Shown here: in pieces, positions 8,786 to 16,426 of the stretch | How the letters are laid out: every line of letters begins with the position of its first letter | Numbering within the stretch: the first letter of the stretch is position 1 | Assembly: GCA_910589385.1 (NCBI GenBank) | Contig: CAJUTU010000002.1 | Coordinates: 124,001-188,000 of the forward strand | Reading direction: 5' to 3' | Origin: an uncultured Lachnospiraceae bacterium | Lineage (GTDB): Bacteria; Bacillota; Clostridia; Lachnospirales; Lachnospiraceae | DNA: 64,000 nt | Made by a program: the position numbers and the translations under genes | Notes under the pieces: generated by a model | Told to the model about the DNA's origin: nothing | Seen by the model: only the letters and a program-made list of their open reading frames with translations | Database searches by the model: none

Positions 8786-9217
8786 ATGAAATATGTTGGA
8801 ATGCCCATAGGGATGTGGGCATTGTTTGGGAAGTCCTTTGAAAAGAGTCTGATTACGGAGCTTGGATTTGACAGAGACATGGCTAAATCGGTTGCAGTAA
8901 AAGCAAAACCGCGATATAAAGAAATCATTGCCGGACTGCCGGAATTTGAAAAAGCAGACCGGAATCCCTATTCGTGGAACATGGAATTTTATCCTTATAC
9001 GGATGGCAGTGGGTATGAGGCCCGCTTTACCGCCTGCGGAATTTGCACCCTGATGCGGGAGCTGGGGCTGTACGACCTTGTTCCTGCCATGTGCCGGATG
9101 GATTACACCATGAGCGAAGTGGGCGGGGCGTCGGACTTTGTCAGGGAGTACACGCTTGCCTCTGGTGGTTCGTACTGTGACTGCGGATACAAAAAGAAGT
9201 GGGGAAAATGTGAATGA
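8786..9217 (+). CDS. L-2-amino-thiazoline-4-carboxylic acid hydrolase family protein
   Basis: A 143-residue protein with the family pattern: a central CGICTLMRELGLYDLVPAMC followed by MDYTMSEVGG, and a C-terminal CDCGYKKK. The two spaced cysteines, the acidic residue after the second and the glycine-rich turn match the ATC hydrolase (pfam14196) family, whose founding member opens the ring of aminothiazoline carboxylate on the way to L-cysteine. Most family members are uncharacterised, so the substrate is open. GGAGGTG at 8771 favours ATG 8786 over ATG 8780. The long open frame upstream overlaps the AraC remnant and is not needed. Confidence 0.75.
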   Translation: MKYVGMPIGMWALFGKSFEKSLITELGFDRDMAKSVAVKAKPRYKEIIAGLPEFEKADRNPYSWNMEFYPYTDGSGYEARFTACGICTLMRELGLYDLVPAMCRMDYTMSEVGGASDFVREYTLASGGSYCDCGYKKKWGKCE

Positions 9218-9459
9218 GTCTATTTTCCTAAAAGGAAAATGGATCTGAGGGGATAGGTGATATATAGAGTGCATTAGGTCGGCTTTGTGAATGGTGGGGG
9301 AATTAGATAAGTAAGACTGGGAAGATGAAATTTGGGAAATTCTACGAATTGATTTCGGATTTCTACCACTGGTTATTAGGTGTACAGGAGGCTATATGGA
9401 ACGCAACCGGGTATCTTGGTATTGTGAACCAAGGATACTGTGAAGTTTGCCCGCTTTGT

Positions 9460-9880
9460 TTCGATAGGTTCAGTTTCATTATTTTGGCAATTTTACTGCT
9501 GAGATCCTTTACACAGTCATGATATAAGTCAACACCACAAAGTGTTTCGTAGTCGTAGCATCTTTTGCGAAAACGACTCAAAGTTTTATCTGAAAGCGGC
9601 TGTGCTGCAAAGCTTGCTGTGTGTAAAGCGTATTGAAGGTGTAGGCCGAGCATAAGATTTTCAACATTCTCATCGTCGGAATATTCAAAAAGCTCCTTGA
9701 TGATAAGTGCACTAATAATAACATTTACAGGTGCATTCGGTCTGGATGCTTTATCGCTATATAGGACAGAAAAGCGCTGTTCATCTATCGCTTTTCCAAT
9801 GCTTTTCTTTTACGGTCAGTCAGATTCATAAAACTGTCTTCCAATGATAATTGTTGAAACTCGTTTGTCTAAAAAGACAT
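9460..9880 (-). pseudogene. IS1182-type transposase N-terminal remnant
   Basis: On the minus strand, in more than one frame, the sequence reads SFMNLTDRKRK, then DEQRFSVLYSDKASRPNAPV, NVIISALIIKELFEYSDDEN and QPLSDKTLSRFRKRCYDYE. This succession is the N-terminal domain of IS1182/IS4-like transposases. TAG stops interrupt the beginning and a frameshift lies near 9810. After about residue 60 of the last piece similarity fades, and the DDE catalytic domain is absent. No terminal inverted repeats were identified. The 9218-9459 stretch next to it shows no gene. Confidence 0.7.
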
Positions 9881-9890
9881 AATACGTTAC

Positions 9891-10043
9891 AACTTTATTA
9901 TAGCACTTCAAGAAGAAAAATTGGAAATTGCCCAAAACTTAATTGGCTTGTTGGATGAGAAAGTGATTGCGCAGAGGACAGGGCTTTCTTTGGAAACGGT
10001 GTTGAAATTAAGGGAGAAACAGACATCTGCTCCGGTACTGTAG
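9891..10043 (+). pseudogene. Rpn/PD-(D/E)XK nuclease-transposase family C-terminal fragment
   Basis: The frame gives ALQEEKLEIAQNLIGLLDEK, then VIAQRTGLSLETVLKLRE and a TAG stop. The KLEIAxNLL ... IAxxTGLSxExIxxL pattern is the small HTH-like tail of Rpn-type recombination-promoting nucleases. There is no start codon and the nuclease domain is gone. A clean terminator follows 50 bases downstream, probably the original one. Confidence 0.65.
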
Positions 10044-10094
10044 TAATTTCAGTAAAGAGTACAGATCTGTAAACACGCATAAATTTAGTAAAAA

Positions 10095-10124
10095 GGCTTA
10101 GGAATGGGATTCCTAAGCCTTTTT
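10095..10124 (+). terminator. Rho-independent terminator
   Basis: Perfect 10-bp stem GGCTTAGGAA/TTCCTAAGCC around a TGGGA loop, followed by TTTTT. The A-rich left flank makes it able to work in both directions. Confidence 0.9.
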
Positions 10125-10222
10125 ACTGAATAAAATATTAATTGGAAGCGGAAGCTGAAAAGTTTTCCGCTAAAAAGTGTAAGAACAATTTAGCGGAAGC
10201 TTCGCGGCCTCCGCCCTTTGCT

Positions 10223-10336
10223 TTATGCCTGCCCGAAAGGCTCTCCGCAATCCCCGCAGATTACATTAACCTCCCGCGTTGCCCGGATAATGGTGCCGCA
10301 GCAGGGGCAGACATATTTGATCGGCTGGTTTTAGGT
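10223..10336 (-). pseudogene. Zinc-ribbon protein C-terminal remnant
   Basis: Minus-strand frame reads PIKYVCPCCGTIIRATREV, then NVICGDCGEPFGQA and TAA. Two CX2C pairs (CPCC and CGDC) form a short zinc ribbon. The pattern recalls the tail of SprT-like or mobile-element proteins. There is no start codon; the fragment abuts the end of the LysR gene. Confidence 0.45.
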
Positions 10337-11236
10337 TTGAAAATTCAATTGTACCATATTCGCTAATTCTTTTTGAAGCTGATGTAAAAAAGCGCTGGAA
10401 GCCTTTGAAAAGACTTGATATTTTTTCCATACGATACAAAGCCCAGCTTCTAAGGTAGGATATAGAGGGCGAAAGCAAAGATCGCTGTCCCCGGTAGTAT
10501 TAATTAGTTTATCCAATGCAATTACATATCCGAATCCCTTTTTTACAAATTGTGACGCATTATAGACTAAATCATAAGTAGCAACAATGTTCAGCTTTGC
10601 AATGTCTGTTTTTAACCATGAAAACATTTCGCTATTGATAGAAGTCTGGTGGGAAATAATGAGCGGTTTATCCCATAAATCTTCTGCAATAATGGAATCC
10701 TTTTCTGCCAGAGTACTGTCTTTTCTCATTAAAACGCCCCATGTGTCTTTTAAGGGAAGTCTTATATAATCGTATTTGTTTACGTCTACAGGCCCGACTA
10801 AAAGACCAAAATCAATCAAACCCTTATCCAGCCGTTCCATGACACGCTCAGCATCGCCACTATAAATGTGGTAATGAATAAGAGGATGCTTCTGCTGTAA
10901 ATCCCATGCTGCCTTTGCAAGAAAAGAAATGGCTTCCGTTTCTCCACATCCGATATGAATATCTCCATTGACATTTTCGTTAGAAGAGGTCAATTCAGCT
11001 TTTGTTTTCTCCATAAGATCAACTATTTCTTCCGCACGCTTGCGCAGTAACATACCGTCCTCGGTTAATGTAACCTTTTTACTTCCACGGATAAGTAGCT
11101 GCTTTCCTAATTCCTCCTCTAAGTCTTTTAATTGCCTTGAAAGTGGTGGCTGTGTCATACGGAGCCGTTCTGCAGCTTTTGTTATGCTTTCTTCTCTTGC
11201 AACAGCAAGAAAATATTGTAATACTCGAATATCCAT
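10331..11236 (-). CDS. LysR family transcriptional regulator
   Basis: A 301-residue protein of normal LysR length. Residues 1-60 carry the winged helix-turn-helix (VAREESITKAAERLRMTQPP, LSRQLKDLEEELGKQL), followed by a two-lobe effector-binding domain. It is divergent from the remnants of a hydrolase/aldo-keto reductase/acetyltransferase/flavodoxin set at 11407-13733, a grouping LysR regulators often control; much of that set is now decayed. A Gly/Ala-rich linker is absent, as usual. The ligand is unknown. Confidence 0.9.
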   Translation of the reverse strand: MDIRVLQYFLAVAREESITKAAERLRMTQPPLSRQLKDLEEELGKQLLIRGSKKVTLTEDGMLLRKRAEEIVDLMEKTKAELTSSNENVNGDIHIGCGETEAISFLAKAAWDLQQKHPLIHYHIYSGDAERVMERLDKGLIDFGLLVGPVDVNKYDYIRLPLKDTWGVLMRKDSTLAEKDSIIAEDLWDKPLIISHQTSINSEMFSWLKTDIAKLNIVATYDLVYNASQFVKKGFGYVIALDKLINTTGDSDLCFRPLYPTLEAGLCIVWKKYQVFSKASSAFLHQLQKELANMVQLNFQT

Positions 11237-11406
11237 GTGAGTATCCTCCTTTTTGCATTGCGCTTATTAAGATTATAGCAGGGGAATCAATACCTTTCAA
11301 GTATGCAGAACTATTCTGTATATGTATTTGGCATTGCAATACGGACGATTTATAATAAATCCAGAAGGAGGCAAGAAGAACATTCAAAATCAATCCGAAA
11401 ATTGAG

Positions 11407-11577
11407 ATGAAAAAAGTCCGTTTCAAAAACCGTTTCGGTATTGAACTGGCAGGTGATCTTTACTTACCGGCGGCTAAGTACGAGGTACTGCCTCTCCGGA
11501 AATTTTCACAGAGGATTACAGTGCGGCGGCTGACTATATTGGCCTGTTGGAAAGACGCGGAAAACGGAACCTTTGCG
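11407..11577 (+). pseudogene. Dienelactone hydrolase/alpha-beta hydrolase remnants
   Basis: ATG 11407 opens a frame KKVRFKNRFGIELAGDLYLP, the typical start of alpha/beta hydrolases of the dienelactone-hydrolase type. After about residue 25 the frame is lost. In another frame, from 11504, EIFTEDYSAAADYIGLLE matches the segment that precedes the nucleophile elbow of the same family. The intervening sequence, catalytic serine and the rest are deleted. Confidence 0.6.
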
Positions 11578-11796
11578 CTGGGCAGCCATGCCGGTATCCT
11601 TGATTATTGCAAGGAAAACGACATAACATTCTATTCTTATATGGTACTGGAACAGGGAGCGCTTACCGGGCGATATAATGAAGAAAATCTCTTCCCGGCA
11701 GGAACGGGACGCAGCGATTCTTATAATCCGCATCTGAAAAAGCTGGGGGATGAAATCGGCATTTCCACACTTCGAGAATGGGAAAAGGAGATGTAG
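11578..11796 (+). pseudogene. Aldo/keto reductase internal fragment
   Basis: Continuing in the frame that began with the hydrolase remnant, LGSHAGILDYCKENDITFYS then YMVLEQGALTGRYNEENLFP match the middle of aldo/keto reductases, where a conserved lobe leads to LxxGxLTGKY. The catalytic Tyr/Lys part is missing and the piece ends in EWEKEM and TAG. It is the scar of a large deletion that joined hydrolase and reductase genes. Confidence 0.6.
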
Positions 11797-11799
11797 GCT

Positions 11800-12363
11800 G
11801 TGACAATAAAAGAGGTGATAGATGGTTTTCGGGAAGGTGTCGGGGAAAATGCCGAGCGTAATGCGTATGCAAACGAGTTTTTTCAGGAGGCTGTCCGTAT
11901 CGGTATGGAATTGAATATGCAGTATCATACCCCGGAGGAAATTCGGGAGATAATGGGAAGGTTAATCGGAAAAAAAGTTGACGATTCGTTTCGGATGTTC
12001 CCACCGTTTTACACCGATTTTGGAAAAAAATATTACAATCGGAAAAGATGTCTTTATCAATTCTGGATGCCATTTTCAAGATCAAGGAGGAATACTAATC
12101 GGAGATGGAGCGCTCATTGGACACAATGTGGTACTGGCGACAATCAATCACAATCTTAACCCGGCAGAAAACAGAAAAACCACTATGCTCCGATAACGAT
12201 AGGCGCTCATGTGTGGATTGGTTCTAATGCAACAATATTGCCCGGAGTAACGCTTGGAGATTGGGCGGTTGTCGCTGCAGGAGCCGTGGTAACGCAGGAT
12301 GTTCCGCCTCTAACAGTAGTAGGAGGCGTGCCTGCAAAAGTATTGAAAGTAATCCCAGGGTGA
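11800..12363 (+). pseudogene. Maltose/galactoside O-acetyltransferase with two homopolymer frameshifts
   Basis: Starting at GTG 11800 (AAGGAG upstream), three frames together spell one full-length sugar O-acetyltransferase of about 187 residues. It has the N-terminal Mac domain to FPPFYTDFGK, the left-handed beta-helix NITIGKDVFINSGCHFQDQG and [19 protein letters not shown], and [20 protein letters not shown] to [11 protein letters not shown]. The first frame change is at a run of 7 A near 12023-12029 where 6 would keep frame. The second is at a run of 5 A near 12175-12180 where 6 would. Both are single-base A-run indels, so either a recent double mutation or sequencing error is possible. If corrected, the gene is intact. 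Confidence 0.75.
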
Positions 12364-12367
12364 CAAG

Positions 12368-12577
12368 GTGATTTCAGAAATTGCGGCTGCACATGGAAAA
12401 TCATCTGCACAGGTTATCCTTCGATGGAATTTACAAAAAGGCGTGGTCGTTATCTCCGGTTCCAGCAATCCCGACCATATTCAGGAGAATATGGAACTGT
12501 ACGATTTTGAATTGACCGCAGAGGAAATGGAGCGGATCAATGCCCTTGACTGGGGCGAAAAGCATGATTGGTATTAA
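12368..12577 (+). pseudogene. Aldo/keto reductase C-terminal fragment
   Basis: A 69-residue frame (EIAAAHGKSSAQVILRWNLQ, then VVVISGSSNPDHIQENMELY) is the classic C-terminal NADPH-binding end of aldo/keto reductases, including the SSNPxHIxEN motif and the final trp-rich tail. Only this end is left and the frame begins 4 bases after the acetyltransferase. It may be the second half of the reductase whose middle lies at 11578-11796. Confidence 0.7.
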
Positions 12578-12604
12578 GGTTTCCCCAAAATGGAGGTAAG
12601 AATA

Positions 12605-13189
12605 ATGAAAGTTTTAGGAATTAACAGTAGCGCCAGAAAGGACGGCAATACCGCAATATTGATGGAGAAGGTGTTTGAGGCGTTGAATAAAGAGGGTATT
12701 GAAACGGAAATGATTCAGCTTTCCGGTAAAATAATTGAGCCATGCAAAGCATGTTGGGCATGTGGCGGAAAGAGAAACTGTGTTCATAAAAAAGATCAGT
12801 TTCAAGACATATTTGAAAAAATGACGCAGGCAGATGGTATTATTCTTGGTTCACCTGTTTATACAGCAAACATTTCTGCTAATATGCAGGCGCTGTTGGA
12901 GCGTGCTTCCGTAGTGACAGATATGAACCGAAAAGAAAATTTATTTCGGTATAAGGTAGGTGCGGCTATTACGGCAGCACGCAGAGGCGGCGCACTCAAT
13001 GCACTTGACGCAATGAATCATTTCTTTATGCTGCAGAACATGTTTATTGTAGGCTCCACATACTGGCCTATGGCTTATGGGCAGATGCCGGGGGATGTTC
13101 AGAAGGATGAAGAAGGTCTTGCTGCTATAAGCAATCTCGGTCAGAATATGGCATATCTTTTGAAAGCTTTGAAAGAAAGGCGGCAATAA
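12605..13189 (+). CDS. NADPH-dependent FMN reductase/flavodoxin-fold oxidoreductase
   Basis: A 194-residue protein starting at ATG 12605 behind GGAGG. The N-terminus has the flavin phosphate-binding loop GINSSARKDGNT, followed by a cysteine cluster CKACWACGGKRNC typical of iron-sulfur flavoprotein-like reductases, and the SPVYTANISANMQALLERAS motif. It binds FMN and reduces quinone-like or other small acceptors using NAD(P)H or ferredoxin; the cysteines suggest a possible Fe-S centre. It is the best preserved member of the decayed set downstream of the LysR gene. Confidence 0.85.
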   Translation: MKVLGINSSARKDGNTAILMEKVFEALNKEGIETEMIQLSGKIIEPCKACWACGGKRNCVHKKDQFQDIFEKMTQADGIILGSPVYTANISANMQALLERASVVTDMNRKENLFRYKVGAAITAARRGGALNALDAMNHFFMLQNMFIVGSTYWPMAYGQMPGDVQKDEEGLAAISNLGQNMAYLLKALKERRQ

Positions 13190-13190
13190 A

Positions 13191-13733
13191 ATGAAAAAGA
13201 AAATGTGTATCATGCTTTCATTTCTATTGCTTTTTATCATGGCCGGATGTGGAAGTGAGGAGGCTGGAAATGGAGCGGAAAGCACTCTGCCACAAACGGA
13301 TGGGCAGATAGAGCAATCTTCAGATGATGAACAAGGAGGTTCTGGAACAGAAAATCAGCAATCCTCAGAGGTGGTTTCAGGGCCGGAACAGGAGCTTGGC
13401 CGGGCAGATCAGGAGCAAAACGATTCTTCTGCACGCCCTGCAATTTGCAGTGGAGTGGAAAACATGGAAAGATATGACACTATCATCCTCGGTTATCCTA
13501 TCTGGCATGGGCAGGCTCTCCGGATTATCAGTACATTTTTAGAAAGTTACGATTTCTCAGGAAAAACAATCGTTCCGTTCTGTACTTCTCACAGCAGCGG
13601 CATCGGTCCCAGCGTGGATAATTTACACTCCTTATGTTCGGATTCAGTAAACTGGCTGGAAGGAAGGCGATTTGAAGCAGGGACTACAAAAGAAACTTTG
13701 GAAGAATGGTTCGGAGATTTGGAGATTAAATAA
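13191..13733 (+). pseudogene. Flavodoxin-like lipoprotein, N-terminal half of the flavodoxin domain deleted
   Basis: The 180-residue frame opens with a lipoprotein signal peptide and lipobox (FLLLFIMAGC, Cys20), then a low-complexity Ser/Glu/Gln linker of about 60 residues. The rest matches only the second half of the Flavodoxin_4 domain: MERYDTIILGYPIWHGQALR, then IVPFCTSHSSGIGPS and a C-terminal helix. The FMN phosphate-binding loop normally found before this part is absent, so the protein probably cannot bind FMN. It starts 1 base after the preceding gene's stop. It is read as an internally deleted gene, although the frame is open. Confidence 0.65.
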
Positions 13734-13772
13734 TTGAACTATAAGAACAAGGCAAGCATATCTTGCCCCGAA

Positions 13773-13804
13773 AGGTCAATCTGCCTTGTGTAGATTGGCC
13801 TTTT
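13773..13804 (+). terminator. Rho-independent terminator
   Basis: AGGTCAATCT pairs with AGATTGGCCT (one G-U pair) around a 9-base loop and is followed by a T run. It ends the flavodoxin transcript. Confidence 0.75.
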
Positions 13805-13824
13805 CACATTGCATTGTCGAAAAC

Positions 13825-13968
13825 TGTCACCATAGTATCTGTGACGTAGTAGGGCCGGATGAGTACAAGGAACACGAGACAGACAATGCATTTACCAATT
13901 ATCTTGCAGTATGGAACATAAAGAGGGCGATAGAGTACTATCAGGGAAACGCAGGAACATGGGATTGA
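13825..13968 (+). pseudogene. Glycoside hydrolase family 65 phosphorylase fragment
   Basis: The frame ICDVVGPDEYKEHETDNAFT, then NYLAVWNIKRAIEYYQ matches the active-site region of GH65 kojibiose/trehalose/maltose phosphorylases, where the glutamate in GPDEY is the general acid. Only about 45 of roughly 750 residues remain, without a start codon, and the piece ends at TGA 13966. Confidence 0.7.
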
Positions 13969-13985
13969 CGTGCCTGGCCCGGTAG

Positions 13986-14560
13986 ATGAAAATGATTCGG
14001 TCCATGGCTGTGTCAATCTTGGCTGGGGTTCAATATGGATTTCATACAATATCTGAAAAATATGAGCCGCTCCACTGGCATGATGAATTGGAGATTTTAT
14101 ATTATCTGAACGGGGAACCCAGCATCCTTATAGACGGCGTAAGATATCAGCTCTCGAAGAAACAGGCTGTTGTCATTAATTCCGGGCAGGTACATAACAC
14201 GTTTTATCATGATGCGACGGCCATGTATCTGTGTGTCCATATCGACCTGGCATTTATGGAGGAATATTACCTGATATACGCATGTATCGAATAGAATGCC
14301 ATTCGGAAAAGATTGCGGAGGAAGATTTTCTGGAATACAGAAGGCTGTGCGCTTTATTTGAACAGGTCACGGAGTGGTTTATCCGGAACGAGGAGATGTT
14401 TTTCCTGGAGGCAACAGGGGTGATCTTTCAGGCTTTTGCGATACTGCTGCAGAGTTTTTCGGAGAAAATACCACTGGAACCTACAGGACGGGATGTGCTG
14501 TCAAGAGAAAGAATCCGGAGAGTGATCACATTTACGGATGCTGAGCTTCACGTCTACGCC
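13986..14560 (+). pseudogene. AraC family regulator lacking its DNA-binding domain
   Basis: The N-terminal piece (to 14294) contains the AraC cupin: PLHWHDELEILYYLNGEPS, then KQAVVINSGQVHNTFYH. A one-base frameshift near 14268-14278 moves the sequence to another frame that continues PDIRMYRIECHSEKIAEEDF to RERIRRVITFTD, the helix just before the HTH domain. The two HTH motifs are absent. The sequence runs instead into the short hairpin repeat at 14582-14652, suggesting that an insertion or recombination there removed the 3' end. Confidence 0.7.
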
Positions 14561-14581
14561 CTTATTTTTCAACTCTTGTCA

Positions 14582-14652
14582 AATAAATGTGTATGCCTTA
14601 TAATAAATGTCACCAACTGGAGCGGAAGTTGATGACCTGCGCGAGCATCAGC
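14582..14652 (+). repeat. Short hairpin repeat, copy 2
   Basis: Nearly identical to 1684-1760 over TGCCTTATAATAAA...CACCAACTGG...GTTGATGACCTGCGCGAGCATCAGC, differing by one base and a 5-base loop deletion. It follows the truncated AraC gene and precedes the DUF2726 gene. Confidence 0.7.
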
Positions 14653-14687
14653 GAGCTGCCTCCATCTGACAAAAGACGGTGAAACAG

Positions 14688-15158
14688 ATGAAAAATCATT
14701 TAGACCTGGGACTGTGCCTGTGCATTATCTTGATGATCATAATAGCAGTCATTTTTTTGATACAGTATTTTAAAGCAAGGGCTTATCCATACCGCGCCCG
14801 CCCGCTTCTCACAAAACGGGAGTATAAATTTTATGTGCTCCTTCGGGAAGAAGCATACAAAAGAGGGCTTTTGATCTGTCCCAAGATCGGGTTAAAAGAT
14901 TTGATGGAAGTGACGGATAAAAGACATTACATGAAATATTTTGCAAAAATCTCGCAGAAGCATGTGGATTTTGTGATCTGCGATGAAGATTTCCAGGTCT
15001 ATTTTGCCCTGGAATTAGATGACAGCTCCCATGATACGGAAAAGGCAAAAGAAAAGGATCTTTTCAAAGACCGGGCGTTTAAGGCGGCGGGGATTCCCTT
15101 GAAACGGATCCGGGATTTTGATGAAGCATCTGTGAAAAAGCTGTTCCGGGAGTATTAA
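14688..15158 (+). CDS. DUF2726 domain protein, membrane-anchored
   Basis: A 156-residue protein with one N-terminal transmembrane helix (LCLCIILMIIIAVIFLIQYF) followed by a DUF2726 domain: LLTKREYKFYVLL at the start, and VDFVICDEDFQVYFALELDD with a conserved D...E-x-D that resembles the active site of restriction-endonuclease-like (PD-(D/E)XK/Vsr-related) folds. The ending LKRIRDFD is also conserved. The biological role is unknown. ATG 14688 is preferred; GTG 14679 is possible. No strong ribosome site is visible, perhaps because the upstream end was rearranged. Confidence 0.75.
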   Translation: MKNHLDLGLCLCIILMIIIAVIFLIQYFKARAYPYRARPLLTKREYKFYVLLREEAYKRGLLICPKIGLKDLMEVTDKRHYMKYFAKISQKHVDFVICDEDFQVYFALELDDSSHDTEKAKEKDLFKDRAFKAAGIPLKRIRDFDEASVKKLFREY

Positions 15159-15213
15159 AGCTTTGGGATTTTACCGGCATATATATCAATAACAGACAGT
15201 ATAGGAGGAGGAC

Positions 15214-15699
15214 ATGGATATCAGACGGGCAAAAGAAAAAGACATGGACAGGATCAATGAACTTTTAAGGCAGGTATGTATGGTGCACCATAAGGGAAGG
15301 CCGGATTTATTTCAAGGAGAGAACAATCGAAAATATACAAATGAACAGCTCCGTGAAATCATACATGACGACCAGCGGCCTATTTTTGTGGCAGTGGATG
15401 AAACAGACCTTGTGACGGGTTATGCATTCTGTATTTTTCAGCAGCATTTGGGAGACAATATCCTGACAGATATCAAAACGCTGTATATTGACGACCTGTG
15501 TGTAGATGAGAATATCCGGGGGCAGCATATCGGGAAATCGCTCTATGAATATGTATTAAAGTTCGCACAAGAACAGGGGTGTTATAACCTGACCTTGAAT
15601 GTATGGTGCTGCAATGAGACGGCAATGAGATTCTATGAAAATTGCGGGTTGAAGCCGCAGAAGATCGGGATGGAAACAATTTTAAAGAAGGACAGATGA
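15214..15699 (+). CDS. GNAT family N-acetyltransferase
   Basis: A 161-residue single GNAT domain starting behind AGGAGGAGG. The acetyl-CoA-binding stretch DDLCVDENIRGQHIGKSLYE holds the Q/R-x-x-G-x-G/A motif A, followed by GCYNLTLNVWCCNETAMRFYENCGL, the motif B helix ending with the Asn/Tyr pair. The acceptor is unknown; the protein resembles the standalone acetyltransferases that modify small amines or protein N-termini. Confidence 0.85.
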   Translation: MDIRRAKEKDMDRINELLRQVCMVHHKGRPDLFQGENNRKYTNEQLREIIHDDQRPIFVAVDETDLVTGYAFCIFQQHLGDNILTDIKTLYIDDLCVDENIRGQHIGKSLYEYVLKFAQEQGCYNLTLNVWCCNETAMRFYENCGLKPQKIGMETILKKDR

Positions 15700-15784
15700 T
15701 AGATGGTGAAATAAGGGCGGACGGCTTCAATGGTGTTTTTCTTTTTCGTATTGAAAAATTATCTTTCCAGAAGAGAAGTAAATG

Positions 15785-16114
15785 TCAGGCTTTATTTTGA
15801 AGCTGCCGGATATATTTTTTCACAGTTTTAGGGGACTCCAAAAGGTCTTCTGCAATTTTCTCTGGCGACTGTCCGAGTTCGAATTTTTTTCTGACCAGCA
15901 TCAAGAGGCGATATTCGAATCCCTCACGACGAAGCGTTTTGTCATGTGATTTTTTGTTAAATGTTGTTAAGATCATACTCATCACCTCACTGCGGTTCTT
16001 TTCCAGTAAATCTTTCTTATCCTCAAAGATAAGGCGGAACAGACGATCCTTGTGTTTTTTCAGCATCACGTTGCCTTCTGCCGAATAAGGTTTGAAGGAC
16101 GTATTCCATGTCAA
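15785..16114 (-). pseudogene. Rpn/PD-(D/E)XK nuclease-transposase with in-frame internal deletion
   Basis: The N-terminus LKKHKDRLFRLIFEDKKDLL is the conserved beginning of Rpn-type recombination-promoting nucleases. It jumps straight to the C-terminal part (NRSEVMSMILTTFNKKSHD, then FELGQSPEKIAEDLLESPKT), deleting about 200 residues that hold the catalytic D-E-K centre. The frame stays open across the join, so a 109-residue remnant could still be made. The start at 16114 or at the ATG near 16066 cannot be decided. Confidence 0.6.
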
Positions 16115-16297
16115 TTAAGTAATGTTGATACATTGCAGATTTTGCAAGATCAAAGAAATAACAGATATAAAAAGAAGGTCATATGGATGTTGACTCATTA
16201 TAACAGCAGTTGTAATAATAGAACAAGATTGTTCACAAAAAATGCACGAAAAAAGTAAAAATATATATAAAAATGTTCCCAGGAAATAAATAGTGGA

Positions 16298-16326
16298 TTG
16301 TGAAATTCCAACAGATATGGTAAAAT
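16298..16326 (+). promoter_or_regulatory. Sigma-A-type promoter for the CofE-like gene
   Basis: TTGTGA, a 17-base spacer and TAAAAT, 100 bases before the gene at 16427. The leader contains an imperfect palindrome (CAATTGATAACAAAAATTGATG). The rest of the 16115-16426 gap shows no gene. Confidence 0.55.
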
Positions 16327-16426
16327 AAATTGCGCCAAGGCGCAGGCAGTTCATCAATTGATAACAAAAATTGATGTCAGATCATTCAAATGAAAGTGCA
16401 AATTTATTTTACAAGGGGATTTTAAC

